64,000 nucleotides of DNA from CAIVAT01 sp964455285 (GTDB lineage Bacteria > Bacteroidota > Bacteroidia > Bacteroidales > FEN-979): NCBI GenBank assembly GCA_964455285.1, contig CAYVVG010000012.1, positions 1 through 64,000 on the forward strand, read 5' to 3'. Position 1 is the first letter of the stretch. Every line of letters begins with the position of its first letter. Of this stretch, positions 25,240-34,005 are shown one piece after another. The notes below the pieces were generated by a model that saw nothing but the letters and a program-made list of their open reading frames with translations, had not been told where the DNA came from and ran no database searches. Position numbers and translations under genes: made by a program.

Positions 25240-26391
25240 TCACCCCTTCACCCCCACCCCTCTCATCACCACCTTCTGCCCGTACTTTCGCCGGATCCGG
25301 TCGAGGGCCTGGTAGAGGTTCACCATTCCGGCATTGTCGTCGAACAGGTTGAGTTGCGGGTTGCCGGAGATGAGGTTGCTGAAGCGCACCCCGATGAGCC
25401 GGATCAGCATGCGCCGCTGGTAGAGCCGGTCGAAGAGGCTTTTCACCAGGGGGATGAGCTCATGGTCGAAGGCGGTATAGGGAACGCGCTGCTGCAGGGT
25501 GTGGGTGTCGAAGTTTGAGTAGCGGATCTTGACCGTGACGCAGGAGGTAAGTTTCTGTTTGTCGCGCAGTTCGAAAGATATCTTCTCAACCATCTTCACC
25601 AGGATCTCCTTCATCCGGACGATGTCGATGCTGTCCTGCTCGAAGGTATTTTCGGTACTGACCGATTTGGCTTCGTGCCAGGGGTAGACGGGGGTGGGGT
25701 CGATGCCGTTGGCCTTTTCCCAGATCACGATGCCGTTTTTCCCCATCACCCGTTCCATCATGTCGGGCGGGATGCGGCGGAGGGTGTCGATGGTCACCAC
25801 CCCCATCGAGCGCAGGAGCCGGTAGGTCTTCTCCCCGATCATGGGTATCTTGCGGATCGACAGGGGGGCCAGGAAGGGATCCACCGCCCCGCGCTCCACG
25901 TACAGTTCACCGTTGGGCTTGGCTTCGCCCGTGGCGATCTTCGACACCGTTTTATTCACGGAGAGTCCGAAAGAGATGGGCAACCCGGTGTTGCGGATGA
26001 TCGCCTCCCGCAGTTCATGGGTCCATTGCCGGATCCCGAAGAAGCGGTCCATGCCGGTGATGTCGATATAGTGCTCGTCGATGGAGGCTTTCTCATAGAG
26101 AGGCGCCTTTTCGGCGATGATCTCCGTAACGGTGTCGGAGTATTTCGAGTAGAGCTCCATGTCGCCCCGCACCAGGATGGCGTCGCCGCAGAGGGCGCGT
26201 GCCATCTTCACCGGCATGGCCGAGTGGACGCCGAACTTCCGCGCCTCGTAGCTGCAGCTGGCCACCACTCCCCGGTCGGAGGTGCCGCCGATGATCACCG
26301 GCTTGCCGACCAGTTCGGGGCGGAGCAGGCGTTCGACCGAAACGAAGAAGGTGTCGAGGTCGAGGTGAACGATATTTCGGGAGGAGGACAC
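25240..26391 (-). CDS. dinB: DNA polymerase IV (DinB, Y family)
   Basis: 383 residues, GTG start. Catalytic motifs are LDLDTFFVSVERLL near the N-terminus and KASIDEHYIDIT for the second acidic pair. The palm/finger motif CSYEARKFGVHSAMP and a helix-hairpin-helix (PPDMMERVMGKNG) are present. A clamp-binding peptide QLNLF lies about 30 residues before the C-terminus, further in than usual. It performs translesion synthesis. It is divergent from the LexA-like gene, and the operator pair lies between them. Between the operators and the start are four GTGAAATA-type octamers, as in dnaE. Confidence 0.95.
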   Translation of the reverse strand: MSSSRNIVHLDLDTFFVSVERLLRPELVGKPVIIGGTSDRGVVASCSYEARKFGVHSAMPVKMARALCGDAILVRGDMELYSKYSDTVTEIIAEKAPLYEKASIDEHYIDITGMDRFFGIRQWTHELREAIIRNTGLPISFGLSVNKTVSKIATGEAKPNGELYVERGAVDPFLAPLSIRKIPMIGEKTYRLLRSMGVVTIDTLRRIPPDMMERVMGKNGIVIWEKANGIDPTPVYPWHEAKSVSTENTFEQDSIDIVRMKEILVKMVEKISFELRDKQKLTSCVTVKIRYSNFDTHTLQQRVPYTAFDHELIPLVKSLFDRLYQRRMLIRLIGVRFSNLISGNPQLNLFDDNAGMVNLYQALDRIRRKYGQKVVMRGVGVKG

Positions 26392-26392
26392 A

Positions 26393-26424
26393 AATAGTGA
26401 AATAGCGAAATAGTGAAATGGTGA
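26393..26424 (+). repeat. Octamer tandem repeat in the dinB leader
   Basis: Four units (AATAGTGA, AATAGCGA, AATAGTGA, AATGGTGA) fill the space between the dinB start codon and the operator pair. The unit is of the same family as the array before dnaE (22388-22457). Confidence 0.8.
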
Positions 26425-26428
26425 ATTT

Positions 26429-26466
26429 GATTATTTTTTAATCATTTTGCCGATTACAATATAATC
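26429..26466. promoter_or_regulatory. Candidate LexA-like operator pair between dinB and the XRE-S24 gene
   Basis: Two perfect palindromes GATTA-N5-TAATC at 26429-26443 and 26452-26466, 23 bp apart start to start. The second ends 2 bp before the -7 element of the XRE-S24 gene, an ideal place for repression. The same pair occurs upstream of dnaE (22464-22501). Autoregulation and control of dinB and dnaE by the XRE-S24 protein is the inference. Confidence 0.75.
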
Positions 26467-26468
26467 AT

Positions 26469-26476
26469 TATATTTG
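26469..26476 (+). promoter_or_regulatory. Promoter -7 element for the XRE-S24 gene
   Basis: TATATTTG matches TAnnTTTG and sits 24 bp before the ATG at 26501. It almost touches the second operator palindrome. Confidence 0.6.
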
Positions 26477-26500
26477 CAACAACCCATTTATTTTTTCGCC

Positions 26501-27304
26501 ATGTTTTTCAGCAGCAACATCAAATTTCTGCGGAAGCGCCGGGGGCGCACGCAGGACGACGTGGCCGCGGCCCTCGGGATGAAGCGGTCCACGCTGAGCG
26601 GGTATGAGAACAACATCGCCCAGCCTGGGTTCGGGGCGCTGGTCGCCTTCTCGAACTATTTCAACACCGCCATCGACACCCTGATCCGGGTCGACCTGGC
26701 TTCCATCGCCGAGAGCCAGGTGCGCCAGCTGGAGAGGGGTTATGACGTATTTCTCAGGGGGTCGAACCTGCGCATCCTGACCACCACCGTTGGCCCCGAC
26801 AACGAAGACAACATCGAGCTGGTTTCGGAGAAGGCCAAGGCCGGGTACACCAGCGGGTTTGCCGACCCGGAATACATCAGCATCCTGCCCACCTTCCGCC
26901 TGCCCTTCCTATCGAAACAGAAAAAGTACCGCACCTTCCAGGTCAGCGGCGACTCCATGCTGCCCATCCCCCACGGCGCCTGGGTCACCGGGGTCTTTGT
27001 TCAGGACTGGAACACGATCCGCAACCGCGACGCCTACATCATCCTGACCATGGATGAGGGAGTCGTATTTAAAGTGGTGGAGAACCGGATCACGGCGGAG
27101 GGGAAACTGGTGCTCCACTCGCTGAACCCGGTGTATGAGCCGTATGACATCCGCACAACCGACATCCGCGAGATCTGGCAGTTCGTTCACTTTATAAGCC
27201 CGAAGCTGCCCGAGAACCCCGGCTCGGAAAATTACCACCTGGTGGAAACGGTCCGGCAGTTGCGCGACGACATCCGCGTGATCCAGACAAAACTGAACAT
27301 CTGA
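26501..27304 (+). CDS. LexA-like repressor: XRE-type HTH with S24 autoprotease domain
   Basis: 267 residues from the ATG at 26501; the TTG at 26474 lies within the -7 element and is rejected. Residues about 5-62 are a Cro/C1-type HTH (NIKFLRKRRGRTQDDVAAALG). The C-terminal half is an S24 domain with nucleophile S152 (VSGDSMLP) and general base K191 (VVFKVVENR). An Ala114-Gly115 dyad 37 residues before the serine matches the LexA self-cleavage layout. It probably represses dinB, dnaE and itself, and is inactivated on DNA damage through RecA. A C-terminal helical extension follows S24. Confidence 0.9.
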   Translation: MFFSSNIKFLRKRRGRTQDDVAAALGMKRSTLSGYENNIAQPGFGALVAFSNYFNTAIDTLIRVDLASIAESQVRQLERGYDVFLRGSNLRILTTTVGPDNEDNIELVSEKAKAGYTSGFADPEYISILPTFRLPFLSKQKKYRTFQVSGDSMLPIPHGAWVTGVFVQDWNTIRNRDAYIILTMDEGVVFKVVENRITAEGKLVLHSLNPVYEPYDIRTTDIREIWQFVHFISPKLPENPGSENYHLVETVRQLRDDIRVIQTKLNI

Positions 27305-27337
27305 GCAGCACAGCCCGGGCAGGATGAAATATTTTCC

Positions 27338-27345
27338 TACTTTTG
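27338..27345 (+). promoter_or_regulatory. Promoter -7 element for the nucleotide-sugar genes
   Basis: TACTTTTG matches TAnnTTTG, 31 bp before the ugd ATG at 27377. Confidence 0.5.
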
Positions 27346-27376
27346 TTGTTGATATACCAACAAAAACTGCCAGATC

Positions 27377-28702
27377 ATGAAAGTTGCCATCGTGGGATCG
27401 GGGTATGTCGGGCTGGTCACCGGCACCTGCTTCGCCGAAGTAGGGATCGAGGTCACCTGCGTCGATATCGACAAGCAAAAGATCGAAAACCTCAACAAAG
27501 GCATCATCCCCATCTATGAACCGGGTCTCGAGGAGATGGTTCACCGGAATATGAAAAAGGAACGGCTCCATTTCACCACCGATATCGCGCAGGCGCTGAA
27601 GGGTTGTGAAGTGATCTTCAGTGCCGTTGGAACCCCGCCCGACGAAGACGGCAGCGCCGACCTGCAGTATGTGATCAGCGTGGCCCGTGACTGCGGACGT
27701 CACATGCAGGATTACCTGCTCATCGTGACCAAGAGCACCGTTCCGGTCGGAACCGCCGAAGCAGTGCGGAAGGCGGTCAGGGAGGAGCTCGATATCCGGG
27801 GGGTGAATATCCCCTTCGACGTGGCCTCCAACCCGGAATTCCTGAAGGAAGGCGCCGCCATCGACGATTTCCTGAAACCCGACCGGATCGTGATCGGATG
27901 CGATTCGCCCCGTGCCGAAGAGCTGATGAAGGCACTCTACAAACCCTTTACACTGAACGGCCATCCTATTATCTTCATGGACATCACTTCGGCTGAAATG
28001 ACGAAGTATGCCGCCAACTCCATGCTGGCCACCAAGATCAGCTTCATGAACGACATTGCCAACCTGTGCGAGATCGTGGGCGCCGACATCAACAAGGTGC
28101 GGAAGGGAATCGGGTCCGACAGCCGCATCGGCAACAAGTTCATCTACCCCGGGGTCGGATACGGAGGATCCTGCTTCCCCAAGGATGTTAAAGCACTGAT
28201 CAAGACGGCAAAAGACTACCATTACCCGTTGCGTGTGCTGACCGCGGTGGAGGAGGTGAACGAAGACCAGAAATCGGTGCTCTTCCGGAAGTTCCTGAAA
28301 CATTTCGGGGGCGATGTGGCAGGGAAGACAGTAGCCGTATGGGGCCTTTCGTTCAAGCCGCAAACCGACGACATGCGCGAAGCTCCATCCCTTGTGATCA
28401 TCCGAAGCCTTCTCGAGGCAGGAGTCAGAGTAAAAGCGTACGACCCGGTCGCCATGAACGAGACCCGGCGCATCCTGGGAGAGGTGATTGAATATGCACC
28501 CGACCCGTACGACGCCCTGACCGGGGCCGACTGCCTGATGCTGATCACGGAATGGCCCGAGTTCAAAGTTCCCAATTTCACCCTTATCAAAGAGCTTTTG
28601 AAAAACCCGGTTGTGTTCGACGGCAGGAATATTTACGGGATCGAAACCATGAAACGCGACGGGTTCACTTACTATTGCATCGGCGTGGACACGACAAAAT
28701 AA
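27377..28702 (+). CDS. ugd: UDP-glucose 6-dehydrogenase
   Basis: 441 residues. The N-terminal NAD-binding motif is GSGYVGLVTG, the catalytic cysteine lies in GYGGSCFPKD, and the C-terminal UDP-binding domain has WGLSFKPQTDDMREAPS. It oxidises UDP-glucose to UDP-glucuronate with two NAD+. The product is the substrate of the next gene, UDP-glucuronate decarboxylase, 21 bp downstream. The pair supplies UDP-xylose for envelope polysaccharide. It has its own promoter at 27338. Confidence 0.97.
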   Translation: MKVAIVGSGYVGLVTGTCFAEVGIEVTCVDIDKQKIENLNKGIIPIYEPGLEEMVHRNMKKERLHFTTDIAQALKGCEVIFSAVGTPPDEDGSADLQYVISVARDCGRHMQDYLLIVTKSTVPVGTAEAVRKAVREELDIRGVNIPFDVASNPEFLKEGAAIDDFLKPDRIVIGCDSPRAEELMKALYKPFTLNGHPIIFMDITSAEMTKYAANSMLATKISFMNDIANLCEIVGADINKVRKGIGSDSRIGNKFIYPGVGYGGSCFPKDVKALIKTAKDYHYPLRVLTAVEEVNEDQKSVLFRKFLKHFGGDVAGKTVAVWGLSFKPQTDDMREAPSLVIIRSLLEAGVRVKAYDPVAMNETRRILGEVIEYAPDPYDALTGADCLMLITEWPEFKVPNFTLIKELLKNPVVFDGRNIYGIETMKRDGFTYYCIGVDTTK

Positions 28703-28723
28703 GTCATCCCAACCCCTGAGCCC

Positions 28724-29662
28724 ATGATACGGAAAAAGATTCTGGTCACCGGCGGCGCCGGCTTCCTCGGTTCCCATTTATGCGAGCGGCTGCTGCTCGA
28801 AGGGCATGAAGTGGCATGCCTCGACAACTACTTCACCGGACAAAAGCAGAATGTCGTCCACCTGCTGGACAACCCCTATTTCGAGCTGATCCGCCACGAC
28901 GTCACCATGCCTTTTTTCATCGAGGTCGATGAGATCTATAACCTCGCCTGCCCGGCTTCTCCCATCCATTACCAGTACAATGCCATCAAAACGGTGAAGA
29001 CCTCGGTGATGGGAGCGATCAACATGCTGGGACTCGCCAAGCGCATCAAGGCAAAGATCCTCCAGGCCTCGACCAGCGAGGTGTACGGCGACCCCGAAGT
29101 GCACCCCCAGCCGGAAGCCTACTGGGGGCATGTCAACCCGGTCGGGGTGCGTTCCTGTTATGACGAAGGGAAACGGGTGGCTGAAACCCTGTTCATCAAT
29201 TACCACAAACAGAACAACGTCAGGATCAAGATCATGCGCATTTTCAACACCTACGGTCCCCGGATGCATCCCAACGACGGCCGCGTGGTGTCGAATTTCA
29301 TCCTGCAGGCACTGAGGGGCGAAGATATTACGGTGTACGGTGACGGGTCGCAGTCGCGAAGCTTTTGCTATGTCGATGACCTTATCGATGGCATGATCCG
29401 GATGATGAATTCCCGCGAAGCATTCACCGGGCCCGTCAACATCGGCAATCCCAACGAGTTCACGATCATGGATCTGGCCGAAAAGGTGATCCGGCTCACT
29501 GGATCCGCTTCGAAGATCGTCCACCAGGCTTTGCCAGCCGACGATCCCGCCCAACGTCAGCCCGACATCACACTGGCCAGGAAAGAACTTGGCTGGGAGC
29601 CGAAGATCATGCTGGAAGAAGGCCTCGGCCGGACCATTGAATATTTCCGATCCATCCTATGA
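28724..29662 (+). CDS. uxs: UDP-glucuronate decarboxylase (UDP-xylose synthase)
   Basis: 312 residues, extended SDR fold. NAD-binding GGAGFLGSHL lies near the N-terminus, the catalytic Y-x3-K is in SCYDEGKRVAE, and the family signature RIFNTYGPRMHPNDGRVVSNF (shown in part) is present. It converts UDP-glucuronate from Ugd to UDP-xylose. The stop overlaps the next start (ATGA), so translation is coupled to the rfbD-like gene. Confidence 0.95.
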   Translation: MIRKKILVTGGAGFLGSHLCERLLLEGHEVACLDNYFTGQKQNVVHLLDNPYFELIRHDVTMPFFIEVDEIYNLACPASPIHYQYNAIKTVKTSVMGAINMLGLAKRIKAKILQASTSEVYGDPEVHPQPEAYWGHVNPVGVRSCYDEGKRVAETLFINYHKQNNVRIKIMRIFNTYGPRMHPNDGRVVSNFILQALRGEDITVYGDGSQSRSFCYVDDLIDGMIRMMNSREAFTGPVNIGNPNEFTIMDLAEKVIRLTGSASKIVHQALPADDPAQRQPDITLARKELGWEPKIMLEEGLGRTIEYFRSIL

Positions 29663-30546
29663 CCGAAACGAATAGTCGCCGGGTAATCCTCGTAGCGGGT
29701 GCCGACGGACAGCTCGGGAACGAACTGAGGGTGCTCGCACCGATGCATCCGGGAATGGAGTTTCATTTCACGGATGTCGGAGAACTGGATATCACCAGCG
29801 AGACGGCCGTCATGGCCATGACCGGTCGGCTCCGGCCATCGGTGATCATTAACTGCGCTGCCTATACTGCCGTCGACAAAGCCGAACAGGACGAGGAGAG
29901 AGCCACCCTGCTCAATGGCACTGCCCCCGGCATCCTGGCACGCGCGGCCGGTATGACAGGGGCGCTGCTGATCCATGTCTCGACCGACTACGTGTTCGAC
30001 GGCCGGGCCTGCACTCCCTATGCGGAAGATCACCCGGTTGCCCCGGCATCGGCTTACGGGCGCAGCAAGCTGATCGGCGAACAGCAGGTCAGGGTCCACG
30101 CCAGCCAGGCCATCATCCTTCGCACCTCCTGGCTCTATTCGTCGTTCGGACACAATTTCGTCAGGACGATGATGAAGTATGGCAGAGAAAGGGGAAGTTT
30201 GCGGGTGGTGTTCGACCAGGCGGGCTCCCCGACCTATGCCCGCGACCTTGCTTCCGCCATCCTGCAAATCGTCGAATCCGGCCGGCCCGTCGAGGGTACG
30301 GAGGTTTTCCATTATGCCAATGAAGGCGTGGCAAGCTGGTATGATTTTGCCCTTGCCATCCTGGAGACAGGTGAGATCCCATGCATCGTGACCCCCATCC
30401 TCACCCGAGATTATCCCCTTCCCGCCGCAAGGCCGGCGTACAGCGTATTCGACAAAGCAAAGATCAAGGAGCGTTTCGGGATCCAAATACCCTACTGGAG
30501 AGATAGTTTGAAGGATTGTATGCGGGTGATAGGGGAAGAGCGATGA
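29659..30546 (+). CDS. rfbD: dTDP-4-dehydrorhamnose reductase
   Basis: 295 residues. It has the NAD(P)-binding GADGQLGNEL motif, the STDYVFDG segment, the Y-x3-K pair in YGRSKLIGE, and a C-terminal RPAYSVFDKAKI stretch typical of RmlD/RfbD. It makes dTDP-L-rhamnose in the last step of that pathway. The other rml genes are not in the window. Its stop codon is immediately followed by the heptamer array at 30551. Confidence 0.93.
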   Translation: MTETNSRRVILVAGADGQLGNELRVLAPMHPGMEFHFTDVGELDITSETAVMAMTGRLRPSVIINCAAYTAVDKAEQDEERATLLNGTAPGILARAAGMTGALLIHVSTDYVFDGRACTPYAEDHPVAPASAYGRSKLIGEQQVRVHASQAIILRTSWLYSSFGHNFVRTMMKYGRERGSLRVVFDQAGSPTYARDLASAILQIVESGRPVEGTEVFHYANEGVASWYDFALAILETGEIPCIVTPILTRDYPLPAARPAYSVFDKAKIKERFGIQIPYWRDSLKDCMRVIGEER

Positions 30547-30550
30547 GATT

Positions 30551-30606
30551 GAAGATTGAAGATTGAAGATTGAAGATTGAAGATTGAAGATTGAAGATTG
30601 AAGAAT
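30551..30606 (+). repeat. Heptamer tandem repeat GAAGATT
   Basis: Seven perfect copies of GAAGATT (30551-30599) with partial copies on both sides fill most of the gap between rfbD and the phosphohexomutase gene. No gene or promoter is evident inside it. Confidence 0.95.
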
Positions 30607-30629
30607 TGACTTTAGAAGATGGATGAATT

Positions 30630-32357
30630 ATGGACACGATGATCTTGGAACGGGCGCAGCAGTGGCTGGCCGGCAGTTTTGACGACGAGACGAAAGCCGC
30701 CGTGCAAAAGATGATGGACAACGATCCGGCGGAACTGACCGATTCGTTTTACCGCGACCTCGAATTCGGGACGGGCGGACTTCGCGGGATCATGGGTGCA
30801 GGGACCAACCGCATGAACCGGTACACGGTGGGAATGGCCACCCAGGGCCTGGCTAACTACTTGAAAATGATGTTCCCGGATTTAAATCCGGTCAAGGTGG
30901 CGGTATCGCACGACAGCCGGAACAACAGCAAGTTCTTTGCCCGGGTCGTCGCCGAAGTGATGTCGGCGAACGGTTTCCTGGTCTATTTGTTCGAAGACCT
31001 GCGTCCCACGCCGGAATTGTCGTTCGCCATCCGTCACCTGGGCTGCCAGAGCGGGGTGATGGTAACTGCATCGCACAACCCGAAAGAATACAACGGGTAT
31101 AAGGCATACTGGGACGACGGAGCCCAGATGATCGCGCCCCACGACGAGAATGTGATCAGGGAGGTTCAGAAGATCACCTCCATCGACGATGTCAGGTGGA
31201 ACGGAAGGGCTGAAAATATTATCCCCCTTGGCAAAGAGATCGACCATGAATACCTGTCGAGGGTGCAGGCATTGTCGCTTTCGCCCGATTCGGTGAAGCG
31301 GCAGAAGGCGTTGAAGATCGTATACACGCCACTGCATGGATGCGGCCGCACCCTGGTGCCGGAGATCCTTCGCCTCAATGGATTTGAAAACATCCATGTC
31401 GTGAAGGAGCAGGCGGTGGCCGATGGCAATTTCCCAACGGTCCACTCCCCCAACCCGGAGGAGCAGAGTGCACTCGATATGGCGATCAGCCTGGCTGAGG
31501 AGGTCGGCGCCGACCTGGTGATGGCCACCGATCCCGACGCCGACCGGGTCGGCATTGCGATCCGCGACCCCCGGAACCGGATGATCCTGCTGAACGGGAA
31601 CCAAACGGCCGCCCTGGTTTTCTATTACATGCTCCTCCGGTGGAAAGAGCTGGGCAGGCTCACCGGCAACGAGTACATCGTCTCCACGATCGTCACCACG
31701 CGACTGCTGCCTGAGATTGCAGCCTCGTTCGGTGTGACCTATTTCGAATGCCTCACCGGCTTCAAATGGATCGCCGACGTGATCCGAAGGCTGGAAGGGG
31801 AGCGAACCTATATCGTGGGCGGCGAGGAGAGTTATGGCCTGCTGATCGGCGACTTTATCCGCGACAAGGATGCCATCAGCGCCTGTGCCATCATCGCCGA
31901 AACTGCAGCCTGGATGGCCGACCGGGGTCTCTCCCTGTTCGACCTGCTGCTGGATATCTACGAAAAGTACGGATTTTTCAAGGAGGGGCTGATCTCCGTG
32001 ACCCGCAAAGGGAAATCGGGAGCGGAGGAGATCGAGGCAATGATGGTGAATTTCCGGACAAACCCGCCAGCGGCTATTTCCGGATCCCAGGTCGTTTTGA
32101 TCCGGGATTACCTGTTGCAGAAGGAGTCGGACCGGTTGACGGGGACAGAAAAACCCATCGACCTTCCGAAGTCGAATGTCCTCCAGTTCCTGCTGGCCGA
32201 TGGCAGCATCATCAGTGTGCGTCCCTCGGGGACCGAGCCCAAGATCAAGTTCTATTTCGGTGTGCGGGAAAAACTGGCGCGACGGGATGCATACGAAGAA
32301 ACCGAGCGACAGCTCAACTCCCGTATCGAATCGATTATCAGCGAGTTAAAATTATAA
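30630..32357 (+). CDS. Phospho-sugar mutase (phosphoglucomutase/phosphomannomutase)
   Basis: 575 residues, the long PGM2/PgcA-like form. The phosphoserine loop is TASHNPKEYNGYK, the metal loop ATDPDADRVGI, the sugar loop GGEESYG and the phosphate loop RPSGTEPKIKFYF. It interconverts hexose 1- and 6-phosphates and so can feed UDP- and dTDP-sugar synthesis by the upstream genes. Substrate (glucose or mannose) cannot be told from sequence alone. It is separated from rfbD by the heptamer array. Confidence 0.93.
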   Translation: MDTMILERAQQWLAGSFDDETKAAVQKMMDNDPAELTDSFYRDLEFGTGGLRGIMGAGTNRMNRYTVGMATQGLANYLKMMFPDLNPVKVAVSHDSRNNSKFFARVVAEVMSANGFLVYLFEDLRPTPELSFAIRHLGCQSGVMVTASHNPKEYNGYKAYWDDGAQMIAPHDENVIREVQKITSIDDVRWNGRAENIIPLGKEIDHEYLSRVQALSLSPDSVKRQKALKIVYTPLHGCGRTLVPEILRLNGFENIHVVKEQAVADGNFPTVHSPNPEEQSALDMAISLAEEVGADLVMATDPDADRVGIAIRDPRNRMILLNGNQTAALVFYYMLLRWKELGRLTGNEYIVSTIVTTRLLPEIAASFGVTYFECLTGFKWIADVIRRLEGERTYIVGGEESYGLLIGDFIRDKDAISACAIIAETAAWMADRGLSLFDLLLDIYEKYGFFKEGLISVTRKGKSGAEEIEAMMVNFRTNPPAAISGSQVVLIRDYLLQKESDRLTGTEKPIDLPKSNVLQFLLADGSIISVRPSGTEPKIKFYFGVREKLARRDAYEETERQLNSRIESIISELKL

Positions 32358-32449
32358 TAGCAGCATCAATCGGGGTCGGATCTCTCCAGTCGACGGAGGG
32401 AAGGCATACCCCGGCACACCTAGCAGGTAACCGTAAACGGAGGTTGACC

Positions 32450-32995
32450 ATGACCGAAAACAATGCGATGGCGGGGAGTGATCCCTTGTATTCCACCCAG
32501 GTGCTGGAGTTGATCACTGTAGCCAATGAGTACTGCCGTTTCCTGGAGAAAGCCGACGAGTATGAGCCTGCGGAAATCATGGGATTCCTGCAGAAAGTCG
32601 GTCCCCTGATCTACCTGAAAAGTGTGCTGTTACCGGAAGTGGAGGTGGCAGATGAGGATGCCGTTGAACATTATGTCACCGAGGAGCAATGGGAGGCGAT
32701 GTTCAACGTGCTCCACAACAAGTTCGGAACCCGCGATGAATTCTATTACGTCGATCTCCGTGAGAGAAGTCATCACGATCCGGTCCGTGGAAGCCTCGCC
32801 GAATGTTGCACCGACACATACCAGGACTTGAAAGACTTCCTGATGCTGTACCAGCATCCGAAACGGCACTTTAAGGAAAATGCGGTTCGGGAATGCCGGC
32901 GCTTGTTTGAAAACCGCTACGGATTCAGCCTGGTGCACGCCCAGGAAGCCCTTCACGGGATCATGTATCCGGCGGGCGATGAGATCACCTGGTGA
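32450..32995 (+). CDS. DUF5063 domain protein
   Basis: 181 residues, cytoplasmic and largely helical. The start is the ATG at 32450, preceded by a Shine-Dalgarno-like GGAGG, which is not usual in this phylum. The pattern (ELITVANEYCRFLEKADEY...FLQKVGPLIYLKSVLLP) is that of DUF5063 proteins found widely in Bacteroidota. Function is unknown. Its 3' end overlaps the convergent TPR lipoprotein gene by 11 bp. Confidence 0.8.
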   Translation: MTENNAMAGSDPLYSTQVLELITVANEYCRFLEKADEYEPAEIMGFLQKVGPLIYLKSVLLPEVEVADEDAVEHYVTEEQWEAMFNVLHNKFGTRDEFYYVDLRERSHHDPVRGSLAECCTDTYQDLKDFLMLYQHPKRHFKENAVRECRRLFENRYGFSLVHAQEALHGIMYPAGDEITW

Positions 32996-34001
32996 TCCGG
33001 TCGAGCCGGTTCAGCCCTTCTATCGCCTTTTCGTAATTCACATGCACTTTCAGTGCCTGTTGGTAGTCGGCGTACGCTTTCTTGTAATCCCCCGCCAGTT
33101 CGTAGGCATATCCCCTGTTATACCATGCTTCGGTGTAACCGGGATCTTTCTTCAGCGCCTCGGTAAAGAACTGCACCGCTTTGGGAAAGTCCTGCAGGAA
33201 AACAAGGCAGATATAACCCGGATTGTAATAGGCCTCCCTGGAGGTTGTGTCGGCAACTGAAAGGCGGTGGTAGGTGGCGATCGCCTTTTCATAATTCCCG
33301 GTTTCCTGATAGAAAAGCCCAAGCATGTAGAGTGCTTCACGGCTGACCGGGCGCAGGTTGAGGGCCTGGTTGAGGTAAAGCTCGGCCAGCCTGTCCTTGC
33401 GCATGGAGTAGAGTTCGCCGAGTTGCACCAGCGCTTCGTAATACTCCTGGTTATAGTCAACGGCCTTTTTCAGGTCATCGACAGCCCTCAGGGTATCGCC
33501 CTGTTCCAGCAGGGCCAGTGACCGGATGTAGTAACCGGGGGCAAAGCTGTTGTCGATGGCCAGCAACTTTTTAAGGGTTTCGTGACAACTGCGGTAGTCC
33601 TTCATGATCAGGTACAACTTGGCCAGTTTCATCAATGCATCGGTGTTTGAAGCATCGATGCGCAAGGCGGTTTCGAGCGCATTTTTGCTTTCGCCCGGAT
33701 TGGCCATCAGCAGGTAGATGTCGGAGAGGGTGACAAAGTAACTGGCGTTGCGCGAGTCGAGCGATATCGCCTGACGGATATCTTTCAGGGCGAGATCGAA
33801 CTGCCGTTCCAGCAGGTAAAACCTTGCCCGCCGGTTGTACGGGGCCGGGTTGGAAGGATCGTCGGTGATCAGGCGGTTGAGCGAAGCAAGTTGCAATTGT
33901 GCCGAATCGCCTGCCGGCGCCTTTCCCTCATCGCGGGTTCCTCCCGGGCCGCACGAAGCCAGCAGGGCCAGGCAGCATACAGCAATAACCAGGTTTCTCA
34001 T
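32985..34001 (-). CDS. TPR-repeat lipoprotein
   Basis: 338 residues from the ATG at 34001, which begins a lipoprotein signal (MRNLVIAVCCLALLASC) with lipobox LASC. About eight tetratricopeptide repeats follow (for example GYTEAWYNRGYAYELAGDYKKAYADY in part). It likely serves as a periplasmic or outer-membrane scaffold; partners are unknown. It lies 4 bp after the recA stop and is probably in the same transcript. Confidence 0.88.
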   Translation of the reverse strand: MRNLVIAVCCLALLASCGPGGTRDEGKAPAGDSAQLQLASLNRLITDDPSNPAPYNRRARFYLLERQFDLALKDIRQAISLDSRNASYFVTLSDIYLLMANPGESKNALETALRIDASNTDALMKLAKLYLIMKDYRSCHETLKKLLAIDNSFAPGYYIRSLALLEQGDTLRAVDDLKKAVDYNQEYYEALVQLGELYSMRKDRLAELYLNQALNLRPVSREALYMLGLFYQETGNYEKAIATYHRLSVADTTSREAYYNPGYICLVFLQDFPKAVQFFTEALKKDPGYTEAWYNRGYAYELAGDYKKAYADYQQALKVHVNYEKAIEGLNRLDRITR

Positions 34002-34005
34002 GCAT

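Noticed and set aside
26909..28777. Minus-strand open frame of about 620 codons opposite ugd and the XRE-S24 gene
   Set aside because: It crosses two well-supported genes and a promoter region and shows no domain.
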